This document shows, one piece after another, positions 12,201 to 22,800 of a stretch of 64,000 bases of DNA. The stretch comes from Pycnopodia helianthoides (lineage: Eukaryota; Echinodermata; Asteroidea; Forcipulatida; Asteriidae). How positions within the stretch are numbered: the first letter of the stretch is position 1; each line of letters starts with the position of its first letter. A program made the position numbers and the translations under genes. The notes beneath the pieces are model-generated. The model ran no database searches. It was not told the origin of the DNA and saw only the letters and a list, made by a program, of their open reading frames with translations. Location of the stretch: the NCBI GenBank assembly GCA_032158295.1, contig CM063247.1:22977876-23041875 (forward strand), read 5' to 3'.

Positions 12201-14709
12201 TAGTACTTCCACTACTGAACCAAATAACTGCATCTTGAAGGTTATCTGTGAAGCCACCGCACAGCAAACAGGTCAGTAATTCTACCTCCCCTACCAACAA
12301 GAAAACATTTCCAATCCTTCATCAGTCAACACCATCAACTCAATACTATTTTCCAGCAAAGATTTCATTCAGTTTTTAGTTATTTTTTGCAAGCAAACAT
12401 TTCATTAAAAACAAAAGAACATAAAAAATAGCTAATATTGCTCACTACAGGCATATATTTGGTCCTCGGAAAAATACAGAACAAAATTTTTAGCACAAGG
12501 TTAATAAATCTTTCAGGCTATTTAGTCACAGTTTTCTGAATTTTCCAAGGGCAAAAACATCGGAAATTAGACTAAAGTAGGAAAAGTATCACGCCTGTCA
12601 CTGGGTCCCCACAAGTGAATTCTTTAGAAAAGGGAATAATAGAACAATAGGAAGTCCCCACAATGGTGTGTGCAAAAGAACAGATGTGACTTCTGGACAG
12701 ATCAGTGAAATTAGTTAGAAAACACAAGAAGAAAAGAAAGAAAAATCAAGTTACATGTAAGTTTGGATATCTGTGGAGTCTGGGTTACCTGCCAATTCTG
12801 GTAGTACACTTGAAACCATGTAAATATCACCCTGTTGGTACTCATCCAGAAACTCTTTTAGTTTCATTGCCCATAATCCTCTAGATCGATTCTCTTTCTT
12901 TCCTTCTTCTACTTCAACCTCAAGGTTCCCATGCTGGGATCTAATCGTTGAAAACAAAACAAAATTCATATTTCACTCTGTCATTATGGCATGTATGGTG
13001 AACACAACTTCATTTTCATTTAGTATTCAAATCAGTTATAGTTAGTGATTATTTTAGTTCTATACTAAAAATTAATATAAAAAAAACTTATAAAAGCAAC
13101 ATGGTAAATACATGTAGGTTGCAATTATTGTAACCCTTCCCTCCAGTCCTCTCTGGTTAACCCCAATGCAATGTAAGGGATACAATCATGAAAACTAATT
13201 CGCTAGTAATTACACCTGTACTAGTAAACAGTATCAAATCAGCTGCAGTGTGATGCATATAGCCATGGTGTTAGCCAGAGGGGTGTCTGGGTGTCTTTTG
13301 GACACCTACATGTACTCTAAATTCTGACACCCTGTTTTATCTGTCATTTATTGTAAGTGAAAAATTTGGACACCCAGTTTTAAATTTCCAGCAAATTTGG
13401 ACACCCTTTTACCAAATCCTAGCTAAAACCTTTCATATATACTGTAGCTGTGATAATTAATCATTACCCTCGATCCCTTGCCAGTAATAAGGATTGAGGA
13501 TTACAATTATCACAACTAAATGGTGGAGAAAAATCTAAGTAACATTCAGGTCAGGATTAATTATTAGGTCATTTATTAGTCAAAATAAATACAAACATTT
13601 ACCAAATCCATTTTAACTTCGAACCAAGATAATTAAAAATATGAAATTTTTGTACAGATCTGTCCATTTTTTAAGTGAGTGAGGATCAGGACACATTTCA
13701 AAGGATACATCAACATTTAAGGTAAAAAATGGAATGACAAAATGGAACAGTTTTGACATACAATAACAAGGTCAGAGAAAATTTGTCTGGTCGGGGAAAA
13801 AAAAAAAAAAAAATTCCCAAATATATTTAAATTTAATAAAGATAGTGGATATACTTGTATTGCCCGCACCAGCTAAGTTTATACTAAAAATGATAGGAGT
13901 ACAAAACTCTGCAATTCTTGTGGCCCTCTGTGACGTGTATAGGCCCTACTTATTTTGTTGTATTAGTAGACAACAAGTCAATAGATAAACTGCAGGAATT
14001 TTTACTACTGATTAGTCTGTGGCTCAGTGGAATGTCTCCACCGACACGCTCAATGTGTGAACCCCCATTGCCGCTGTTTGTTTCAGATATCACAATATAA
14101 TACGAGACCCATGTTTAATAAGACAAGAGACCCACAACTAGACTGACACTGACTTACATTGCATTATACATTTATATCGTAATATTTTACAAGCAAAAAT
14201 ACAACACATGTCATTTTAAATTTGAGACTGATACGTACATGTACTTTTTTGTTGGCCTACACAGTACATGTACATGATACATGCATGGAGGAATAAGAAC
14301 GCATGTGTACTTATTCCCCCATGATACATGTAACACTACAGTCAGTGTAAAACTACTAGTAAAACAAAGACAAAACAAACCTTAAATAATCATCTGTCCA
14401 CAGTTTAAATGCGCTCATGTTTTTAGCTGCTCCTTTCATCAACAATGGCCGCCCATTACGAACATACTTATCAAAGAAAACTTGTGGTTCTGGTACCGAC
14501 TTCACTGTGTCCACGTTGGGCTCTGCCGGGCGATGCCAGCCCAGCGGTTTCATGTGACCCGCCGGTGGTGGTTCTGCAGCGTCCCGTCCCGGTGCCTGCG
14601 TGGCTGTCGCCGTATCGCCACACAACACGGGCAAACACACAAACCAAACCACGCAAACACACCTTACAAAGTCCACTAACTCCCACATGAGTTTGTCTTT
14701 TCGTTTCAC
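9143..14709 (-). CDS. ER-lumenal JmjC-domain oxygenase with EF-hands and HDEL tail
   Basis: Seven exons: 14709-14381, 12940-12789, 12281-12121, 11316-11165, 10809-10645, 10070-9962 and 9286-9143. All have GT..AG ends and keep phase, giving 1212 coding bases and 403 residues. Residues about 11-30 are a hydrophobic signal peptide (RCVCVVWFVCLPVLCG). A cupin_8/JmjC domain follows: LLTCLLCGGF, WFSSGSTKSVLHYDAVDNIN with iron ligands H192 and D194, then GKKEIFLVD, a predicted 2-oxoglutarate region, and RWYHQVRS with the third ligand H268. The C-terminal part has a degenerate EF-hand-like helix-loop (IDELENGYLDRSHL) and a canonical EF-hand loop, DENQDDRVTLTE, residues 362-373. The last four residues are HDEL, the ER-retrieval signal. 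By family, a Fe(II)/2-oxoglutarate hydroxylase or related enzyme; the substrate is unknown. The start is the first ATG before the signal peptide (M8 is an alternative). Least certain is the donor at 12789: reading on to the stop at 12750 would lose phase. Confidence 0.88.
9350..9700 (+). mobile_element. tRNA-derived SINE in JmjC intron 6
   Basis: The head GTCGTGGCCCGAGTGGTTTA is a tRNA-like box A region. ATCGGACTCAAG follows and then a box B-like TCGAATCCCGGTC. The body repeats the TGTCCTTGAGCAAGACACTT block of the SINE at 27180-27607, and the tail runs into ATTATTATTAC. The head resembles a class II (Leu/Ser) tRNA with a deletion in its variable arm. It lies antisense to the host gene. Confidence 0.75.
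10153..10580. repeat. Minisatellite, unit of about 30-33 bp, in JmjC intron 5
   Basis: About 13 tandem copies of a unit containing CAGATTTAACTGGTTCCCC and TCAACTCAGCACAAA. Units differ mainly by single-base losses (GGTTCCCC, GGTTCCC or GTTCCC; AGATTTAAC or AGATTAAC), so the reading frame is not kept and no protein is implied. The right end lies 65 bp from exon 5. Confidence 0.95.
10645..10809 (-). CDS. JmjC gene exon 5: third iron ligand
   Basis: Starts within the arginine codon of YR|WYHQVRSL. H268 is placed where JmjC proteins of the FIH/JMJD5 group carry the distal histidine. NLAINIWF follows, the usual strand after it. It ends FTTDIEQL with a GTAAGA donor. Confidence 0.85.
11690..11960 (+). 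repeat. SINE/LINE 3'-tail fragment
   Basis: An AAATAAATAAAT run followed by TTTATATAGCGTCTATCC and CTGGGCGCTTAAC matches the tail arrangement at 16505-16575 (ATTTATAAAGCGCC) and 27180-27260 (GTATTTGTATAGCC, TAAGCGCTTAAC). It is probably a truncated copy of the same retroposon family. Confidence 0.5.
12121..12281 (-). CDS. JmjC gene exon 3: HxD core
   Basis: Encodes the catalytic core with GSTKSVLHYDAVDNINCVLD, carrying the H-x-D iron motif. The acceptor at 12282-12283 is chosen because it restores phase with the exon-2 donor at 12789 and puts LLTCLLCGGF directly before the core, as in related proteins. Confidence 0.85.
13262..13445. repeat. GGACACCC-rich dispersed repeat
   Basis: Repeated motifs GGTGTCTGGGTGTC, TTTTGGACACC, TTTGGACACCCAG and TTTGGACACCC lie on both sides of an AT-rich centre, with TGTTAGCCAGAGG at the left and AATCCTAGCTAAAAC at the right. 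No second copy was seen in this window. It looks like a small transposon remnant in JmjC intron 1. Confidence 0.4.
14381..14709 (-). CDS. JmjC gene exon 1: signal peptide and N-terminus
   Basis: Opens MKRKDKLMWELVDFVRCVCV, a charged start followed by a Cys-rich hydrophobic stretch typical of a signal peptide. A low-complexity linker (TATATQAPGRDAAEPPPAGH) and then FFDKYVRNGRPLLMKGA come next, the entry motif of cupin_8 JmjC proteins. Part of the exon is GC- and CpG-rich, fitting an unmethylated promoter-proximal island. Confidence 0.85.
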
Positions 14710-14974
14710 TCTCAGTATAGCATAATACTAGATCAAACCTAGTTGTCAGGTTGTGTTTTTATCAAGCGATATGCAGACGATACTTTCAGTCGGCCATTTT
14801 TTCGCAGATTAATGCTCCCACGCGCGCTAAGCATTGTGGGAATCAAAATGCATTGTGGGTGTCACGTGATTCTTTTATCAGCAACACATGCATTATGATG
14901 TTTGTGCAGGCACTGACCACTAAATTGGCAGAATCTCACAACAATCCCCCGATTCGTGGCGATTTTCTTTTGAG
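14710..14974. promoter_or_regulatory. Probable bidirectional promoter, JmjC gene / ZNF gene
   Basis: Only 265 bp separate the JmjC start codon (minus strand) from the GAG|GTAAGT donor of the predicted non-coding first exon of the zinc-finger gene (plus strand, exon end 14974). The interval contains CpG-bearing motifs (CACGCGCGCTAAG, GTCACGTGA) and the repeated GCATTGTGGG motif at about 14830 and 14849. CATTGTGGG resembles the ZNF143-type ACTACAATTCCC motif core on the opposite strand only loosely. No TATA box is obvious. The transcription start sites are inferred, not seen. Confidence 0.5.
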
Positions 14975-15775
14975 GTAAGTATAAATGCATGGGAATTGTT
15001 GTAAGTCTTCACGGTGCCATTGAATTTACATAAGAAAGCCATTTAAAGGGCATGTGCAGGGTAGCTAGGGGTGTGTCAGAAATTGCATTTTTTAGATTGT
15101 GCATAATGTATAACTAAGGATTAAGGCCTGCACAAGTGCATTGTGGGAAATATCTGGTCTTTAGTTTGTTGTCCTTTTCTGACTCCAAGTCCAATACTTT
15201 AAGAAATTTGATCTAACAGACTAAGCTGAGACATATCACATAATTTAATCTCCCCAGCTTATGGTTAAACAGGACAAAATTTGATCATGCATTGTTGTAC
15301 AGTTGTATATCAATACTCAATACTCAATAGCAAGATATTTAGAGTAAATAACCAGTAACTGTTTCGGTTATTGGCTAGTGGTTAAAATAACTCTCTGCAA
15401 AATGCTAAAAAAGAAGGTAAATGCCCGGATCTCAGACGAAGTGTCAAATGTCATACCATGGAGCTCCATGCTCTTACTATACACGCTTAAGGTCATCATG
15501 TACAAAATCCTATTCAAAACTGTTTGCCCTCCACATTTAATTTTATGCACTTGCAGTTCTTTTTTTGAAACCGGATCTCTCTAAAATTAATTAGGCTCTA
15601 TGTACATGTGTTCTTTGTTCTCATAGTGAGGTTGGCGTGGGTCAAGAAAATCCACTCCGCAAAAGGAAAATGTTTAAAAACCATAAATTCTCACCGTCAT
15701 TCATAATCCTTAATCGAAACCGCATTTCAGCAACAAATATGGCTAAGTTCCAAAAGTAATCATTCGGGTATGCTT

Positions 15776-16440
15776 CTAGCCCACCTTGTTGGGCTGTTAT
15801 GGCTCTCTTCGGTCATATCAACACTCACCATTACAGCCCACCATCTGTACGCACCTTAAAATAGAGAAAGTGTTTTTGATTGCAAATTTCTCCCATTTCT
15901 CTAAACCTACTCATACTATTCCTTACATTTCCAGAATTACTATGATACATGACGGGGCTTACCAAATGATTCCTTTGTCCAGATGTGATGATTTGAAAAT
16001 GGAACAAAAAAACGTGTTCACAAATTACATTAAAGGAACATTACAGAATTGGTTTTTGCTAACAAAACAGTTGCTGGCAGTGTAAGCACTTTATGTAATC
16101 CACCATATACATAAACTGACAAACCTGTAGAAGTTTGAGATCGATCGGCCATCTGGGTCACGAGAAAATAGTGAAAAACCGATCACACATTTGCATGAAA
16201 TCATATAGATTCAACAAATGAATAAAACGCTCACTGAGCGATAAACTCCAATCGGAAAATTAGTTTATTCATTTCTCATCAAATATGGCATTTCAGACAG
16301 AAATATTTCAAGGGATGTTTTCTACTATCATCATCATTAGACTGTGTAAGTTTTATATAAATCTGTGATCAAAAGTATATTTTACAATTACCAATTCTGT
16401 AATGTTCCTTTAAAGTTCGTTGTGCCTCGGGGGCCGCCAT
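15776..16440. mobile_element. CTAGCCCACCTTGTTG element, copy 1, split by a nested MITE
   Basis: The left end CTAGCCCACCTTGTTGGGCT matches 42839 onward, and homology continues through ATTACTATGATACATGA and TTTGTCCAGAT. At 16030 the homology is interrupted by the TTAA element 16030-16413. The sequence after it (AGTTCGTTG) resumes at the corresponding point of the second copy (TACGTTGC). The right terminal repeat is not preserved here. Confidence 0.7.
16030..16413. mobile_element. TTAA-flanked MITE family E, copy 1
   Basis: Flanked by TTAA on both sides. The termini AAGGAACATTACAGAATTGG and CCAATTCTGTAATGTTCCTT are perfect inverted repeats. Near full-length copies are at 48002-48390 and 61807-62193. 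At about 384 bp it has no coding capacity. TTAA target choice is the hallmark of piggyBac-type transposases, so a piggyBac-like parent is inferred. Confidence 0.88.
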
Positions 16441-16504
16441 CTTAAGTAGGATTCTCTGCCTGCTGATGTTTCTAGTCAACCATACAATCTTAGATAGGCC
16501 TGGG

Positions 16505-16580
16505 ATAAATTAATAATAATAATAAATAATAATAACTGTATTTATAAAGCGCCTTTTGCCAAAGGATACAAGTGTGTGTA
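16505..16580 (+). repeat. AAT microsatellite with SINE-like tail
   Basis: TAATAATAATAAATAATAAT is followed by TGTATTTATAAAGCGCCTTT, the same order as the retroposon tails at 11690 and 27180. It is a fragment without a tRNA-like head. Confidence 0.5.
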
Positions 16581-17279
16581 CTTTGTATACTGTAGGCTCC
16601 TATTTGAAAGTTTGTCATTGTTTATGTTCAAATTTTTGATCAGATTACTACATGCTTTTCTAGAATTAGTGTATATTTTTTTATAAGGAAGTACATGTGA
16701 TTATTTGGTCATTTCAACATCTGCTTTTTAGTATTGACTTTTGTCGAGATTTTGTTAAATTATCTTTTTAAATAATCATTGTGGTTTGGTCATGTTGGTT
16801 GGGAGGGAGGGATTTTTCAGAGACACAAAGAAGCTTTTACCACGTTTGGGATGATTTTTTCCGCTTCTTAAAAAACATAGAATTCAAGATTGACAATACA
16901 AGTAATGTGATGAGCAATAATGCCCATGTTTTCCAATGCAAGATACTCTTGTTGAGTCTAATTCAGATTTAATGTTCAACAAAGGACTGTACATGTACAA
17001 TGTAGGGCCATGGTAGGCCTATGCAGTCAGTGAGCACAATGCATTGGCTCCCATGTACACTCTCCATTGTGTTCAGCCTTTGTGCATGTCATTAGCATAC
17101 ACTACGTTGTACACATGGAGTTCTGTTGTTACAGTGCCATGATATTAGGCAGCCATATATTTATTTTCTGTGGCTGTAAATTGATGTGGTCTGTATCTTA
17201 GTTGTGTATTGAATTGCATTTGAATGAGCCCTAAATGGGTTGATGTTTGATTTTAATTTTGCTGGTATTTTGATTTTAG

Positions 17280-17374
17280 GCGTGAGACTGGAGTGAAATA
17301 AATCTCAGATCATTCACACTGAGGCAGCAAGAACTGGACATCCTTGAGTTTCATCGGCAATATTCACTCCAAAG
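17280..17374 (+). other. Predicted second 5'UTR exon of the ZNF gene
   Basis: Bounded by a TTTTGATTTTAG acceptor and an AAAG|GTTGGT donor. It contains no ATG, as expected for a leader exon between the predicted first exon (ending 14974) and the coding exon (from 19832). Supported only by splice-site pattern and position. RNA data would decide. Confidence 0.35.
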
Positions 17375-17757
17375 GTTGGTACATGATGCACTATTCATAA
17401 ATACCCCAGACAGTTTCTAAGGCAGTCCTATTGGTTGAAAGGTAATCACATAACCATGTTTAAATGATGGTATTAAATGGCTGATAAAGACAGCTGGAGC
17501 TGATTTAGACCGGTGCAGCCAGCGCTCATAGCCATACGCAAACTTAACGCAGGCCCTAACAATGTGTTAAGCAATCAATACATACTCAATGTAAAGTCTA
17601 TTAGCTCAAACATCTGACTTCACACTTCGAGGCTTGTGAATAACATCAGATGTTGAACCTTGCAGTTGCCTGCCAGATGTACAGGTGACCTTGCATGCCA
17701 TGATACTGTGTCGGTGTGTGTATAAACACTACACTCTAGTGTATAATATTACTATTA

Positions 17758-18175
17758 GCAGGGCTTGAAATCCACAGCACTTGCAGCTCAGAATGTTTAC
17801 TGGACCAGAATTCTATTTACAAGACCAGAATCAAAAGGAGGAAAAATACTAGAACCAAAATGTGAACACAGTTTTATCATATTAACTGTTTCCCTTGAGC
17901 AAACACAGTAAGAGAAGATTGATCTCTTCTGTTGAATGAGTGATAGGCCTACTCTGCAGAATTGAAATATATTCATGAGACTCAAACTCAATCAACATTT
18001 TTTTAACAATGATATTGAATTGAAAAACGCAAGACCACCGGACTTGTCCCTTCTTGGGCTTACTGGGACGCACGGACGCTAAAATTACTGGCCCGACGCT
18101 AAAATTACTGGCCCGACGCTAAAATTACTGGCCCTCAGGCCTATGTGAGGTCCAGTGTAAAATTTGAGCCCCGCT
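17758..18175. mobile_element. GGGCTTGAAA inverted-repeat element family F, copy 1
   Basis: Starts CAGGGCTTGAAATCCACAGC and ends AAAATTTGAGCCCCG, short inverted termini. The interior shares TGTTTACTGGACCAGAAT, ACAAGACCAGA and a GACCACCGGACTTGTCC block with 54866-55258. Near the right end a 20-bp unit (GCCCGACGCTAAAATTACTG) is tandemly repeated three times. No transposase frame. Confidence 0.65.
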
Positions 18176-18545
18176 ATTAGTCTAGTAGTTGCATGCATGT
18201 CTATCCAATGAAACCATTGGGTTTCTAAGACCAGTGCCTGTCTTCTTTTGCAAGGATAAAGACAGAGGACCAGTCTATTTGACTTACAAAATGGAGGACG
18301 TGACAGAAGTTAAAATTTGTAGAACAGAAAAGTTTTACAGATTTTCCAACATTATTACGCTTTTTAACAAAAAGGGCATTTATGAGTGGGAATAAAACAG
18401 TAGTGACTAGGTCTAAAAAGGCCATTTAATACCTTGGTGGGTCGTGGCAGTGCGGTAAACACGACCCTGCTGGTTTATACGGTCATTTAAGAACTCTTCA
18501 TTACTCTTTTATTTCCTCATTGCAATGCATTAAATTTCAGTATCA

Positions 18546-18915
18546 CCAGGGCTTGAAATTTACATGGGACCGCAGGCCCGAGGCCAGTGATTTTAGAGTT
18601 ACATGTAGACCAGTAAGCTCATGACCAAACAAGTCCAGTTGTCTTGTTTTTTTAATTGAATAATACATTTGTTTGTTTACCAAAAGATGCATCCTTTTGT
18701 TATTTTTAAGTTGATGTCATTCGCAGTAAAACCCATGTGATCTACATCATGATAAGTAAGATGAATCAACTCTTAGTCTCAGTGCTTGTTCAATTTAAAA
18801 CAGTTGTTTCATTGTGATTCTGGTCTTGTAAAAAAAACTTCTGGTCCATCAAACATTTTGAGCTACAACTTACAAGCCATGGGGTATTTCGGATTTTGCC
18901 TCAAATTGGAGCCCT
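18546..18915. mobile_element. GGGCTTGAAA element family F, copy 2 (inverted)
   Basis: Opposite orientation to the copy at 17758. It opens CAGGGCTTGAAATTTACATG, then GACCGCAGGCCCGAGGCCAG, the reverse complement of the right end of the 54866-55258 copy. GATTCTGGTCTTGTA and TTCTGGTCCA lie on the far side. It ends near AAATTGGAGCCCTGA. Confidence 0.65.
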
Positions 18916-19345
18916 GATCACATTTTAGAATTATACACAGATTTTTATTGGCTATTGCCATCTTTTTACTGTTCCTCAAGTATTAAAAGTAGTGATCATA
19001 AATTAATACTTATTCTTACATGTGAAAACAAGGGACCTTCCTCTTTTCCCTACCGGACTCAGGTTGATCACGTTGAGAATGAAGGGAAAACAACATGGCT
19101 GGATCATGATATAAAATATTTAACTAATAATCTTCCGAATTTGTAAAAAATAAAATAAACAAATAAACAGCGAAGAAAATTTGTTGTCATGTGCAAATGG
19201 GATGACAGTTGATAAAGCATAGACATAAATCTTTCGAAAGTTGCTTAACTTTCAAAAGAAATTTGCTCTCAGAATAGTCTGTTGACAATTTTGTTTTTCT
19301 CCCATTCAAATTAGTGAGGCTAGAACCAAAAATAGTCTCAGACCT

Positions 19346-19490
19346 TGAGTTTCATCTTTGAGAGGGCAAGGCCATTTTCATTTTGCAAAGGGCACTTCCA
19401 TTGGGAAATCTGAACATTCTTATGGGAAACTTTGAAGGGGCACCAAGGTGAGGGAAACGGAGGCCATGGAGTGTTTAATTCCAGGCAGGT
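19346..19490 (+). repeat. Interspersed repeat B, copy 2
   Basis: Matches 1464-1635: TTTGAGAGGGCAAGGCCATT, TTTTGCAAAGGGCACTTCCA and GAAGGGGCACCAAGG are shared, ending TTAATTCCAGGCAGG. It lies about 350 bp upstream of the zinc-finger coding exon. Confidence 0.7.
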
Positions 19491-19839
19491 AGTCTGGTCT
19501 CTTTCTGTTAATGTTCAGAATTGGTATTCAGTACTGCTATTGCAACAGGGAACGTGACTGATAGCAGCCAGATGAAGGTTTATTAAGCCCAAGTGAAATG
19601 TGACTGTAAAAATTGAGAATTCATTTGAAGCGATGTCATTGATAATTTGAACAAATTTTGAACACAATTCACCACAAATGTGTTCAGATTTGTCTTTGTG
19701 TCTGTCATGAAGATGGTTGAAAACTAACTTTCAATAAATTTGTGTGCACATGAAGTTTGAATTTCCCAGTTAAACAGTTAGACAATGACAGCCATTCTTG
19801 ACAATATTCTGCTTTTTTCCCTTTGTGACAGCCAAAATT

Positions 19840-22800
19840 ATGGAGGACACAACCCCTGACTTTCAAGATTTACTAGCTGCATTTGACATCCCAGATATGA
19901 GGGTTAAGATTAGTGAAGTCCGATCGCTTGCCCCAGTCAGCTCTTCATCGGACGTGCCTAAAACAACCCCCGCTGCATCCACTTCAAGCCCACCCATTGT
20001 CAAGCAAGAACCTGGTGTGGACCTCTCACAACCATCATGGCAACCTACAGGAGATGATGCCGTTCATCAAGGTCAAGGGTCACAAGTTTCTGATGCAGCT
20101 GCGTCTGATGTAGATAAACTAAATCCAAATATCTCAGTAGCAGCTTCCACAACTCAACCGGAAAGTATCAAGTCCATCGCTAATGGATCCACGGTCAGCA
20201 ATGGTGATGGCTCACGTAACTTCTTCCAGACATTTCGGAATACAGACTTGGCACAACATTCAAAGGTTGTGTCTTCAACGCTTCAGGCAAACTCATGGGC
20301 GAAGTCTCCAGGCTCGTCAACTGTCACCATTGTTCCTAAACCAATCAGACCACAAAAAACGCCACCTATGGTTACGTCTGTGCAAAAGCTTGGAAGACCA
20401 ACCATGTCCATTGGTAGTATCCAATTATCCAAAGGTTCACAGAAAATAGTTGTAGCATCGACTAAAAGCCTCATGGCAAATATGCGTGTAGCCATGACCA
20501 ATAGCAAGCAACCCTTGGTCATTCCTATCAGTAAAAATGCAATCCCACCACTAATATTTGGCAGAAGCGCCTCACAGCAAGCACCTAGTAAAAATGCAGT
20601 TATTGTAGATGTTACAAGTTGCAATTCGGGATCTAAAAGTGCATCTACAGTTCATGTAAACACAAGCCTCATCAAGATTGCTACAAAAAAGACTGCAAAA
20701 CTATCACCTGAAATCCTCCTGAAACGTGTCAACCCAATTCCTAAATATGTCCCAAAGGCCAAGCAGTTCTTAGAGTGGGCACAAAACAGAAGTCCTTCAC
20801 AAAAAAAGAAACCCACACAAGTAACGCACCCATGCGACGAATGTGGTGATATTTTCATCTTTGAATCTAGTCTAACGATGCACATGGAACGGCGTAGTGT
20901 GCAAATTTCCTTCAACTGCATCTTCTGCTTGGGTCGTAGCCTCATGTTCTATAACAAGTGCAGCTTCTTTGCACACTTAAGAAAACACAGCCAAATGATG
21001 AAAGTAAACATGAACTATACGAGTCAGATTGCTAAAGCTACAGTTGCATCCCTCAGCTATGGTAATAAAGTAGTTGTTCCAGTGGATGTAAACAAGACTG
21101 GTTCATCCGGAAATGAAACAACAAAAAGCAAAGACACAACTGAGTCATCTCCAGAACATCCTCAATCATCAGACAAGGAGAGTGAACCCCTGGAAGCGAC
21201 TGATGCACAAAGCGGTGATGCAGCATCAACTAATGCAGCATCAGCACAATCTGAGTTATCGTACAAATGCAAAATCTGTGTAATGACATTCAAAACCATG
21301 TCAGCACTTCTTTGGCACATGCAATACAAGCAGGTCAACGTGTTAAAGTGTAACGTATGTAAAATGGAGTTGCCCAATTTATGTCAGCTGAAAGCTCATA
21401 CCATTATGCACTCGGATACATCATGCTCTTGGGTTTGCCCCGAGTGCTCACAGAGATTCACTAGCTTGAAACTATTCAGCACTCATATCACTAACAACTG
21501 TTTACATTGGTATCGTCAGATGCGCATTGAATGTATGCTGTGCTCCAGGTTTGTTGTCAACTACACAGACCACTTAGACAAGGGACATGAGATGTTGTTC
21601 TATCGTTGTGTGTCTTGTGCTATGGCATTCAAGACCCTTCAATCTTTAAAAGAGCACAGTGAGCAGAAGCATCAAGTCCAACCTGGCTCTCCTTTATGTC
21701 GTATCATCTCTAAGTGTCCATTCTGTGAGACAGTCTTCATGCAGAAGCCCTTACTCCTAGCCCATATTAGAGTACACATTAACCAAGACAAACAACTGAA
21801 GAGCAAGTACGTCTACAACTGCTACATCTGCAATACAGTTTACTCCAATATTGTTCACTTCAAGAAGCATTTCTTAAAGTCTCACAAAGCTCAGAAGCAG
21901 TTCCACTGTGACTACTGTCGTCGACGGTTTCTTCATTACACAGATCTACTCTCCCACTTCAAAACAGGGACTCCTTTTGGTCTTTCCTCCAAGGTATCCA
22001 TGCCTGATGGTGTTTGTAAAGCAGCAAGCTGTAATCGGTTTGAGAACTACGTCGAGCTAGGCAACGATGCAAAGATTTCAGAGTCTAATTCATCATCATC
22101 TGATGCATCTGAATCAAGCCAATCCAACACGACAACTGATGCAAAACATAAAGAGCAGTCACTGAATAAACTGTATGTCAAGAAAACACGCAGCTGTCCA
22201 GGTTGTAGGAAAGAAGGTAAAGTCATCATTTTCCAGAAAGAAACTGATCTTAGATCTCATATGAGTAAAGTTCATCCTCAAATGAAACTCTCTGTCATCA
22301 ACTCTGAAGATTGTGTCAAGTATGTAACCATCATGCCTAAGGAAAGCACAATATCAGACTCTAAAAATGAAGATCAAATAAACTCCAATCCAAATGAAGA
22401 TTCAAGAAAGCGTAAGACCAATCTTGAAACTGATGAGGACAATGCAAAACAAAAGAGAGCGCGAACAAGAATCGAGCTGCCAACTGAGTTTGATTGCGCC
22501 AAGTGTGGTCATCATTCTACTGACAGGTCAGAGTTCAAAGGTCACATTGAAGCCCATCGACCTGACCGCTCTTTCTCACAATGTGAAGAATGTGGCATTT
22601 GTTTCCGGATTGAGGTGCCGCTACGTAAACATCTGTTCATCCAGCATGGTATTAGAGAGTTTAAGGCTTACAAGCTGGCTTTACAAGGTAATAATTCAAG
22701 CCCAACACCAGAAACCGACGAGACAAACACTGCTGTTACAGACAGCGTACCTGTAGTGACACCTACAGTGGTATCTTCTCCATCAGCTAGTGTACCAGAT

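Noticed and set aside
14445..14690. Three overlapping open frames antisense or out of frame to JmjC exon 1
   Set aside because: They arise from the GC-rich composition of the exon. The minus-strand frame with signal peptide and JmjC entry motif is the one that continues through spliced exons.
20283..20624. Antisense frames within the zinc-finger exon
   Set aside because: Shadows of the conserved 1028-codon frame.
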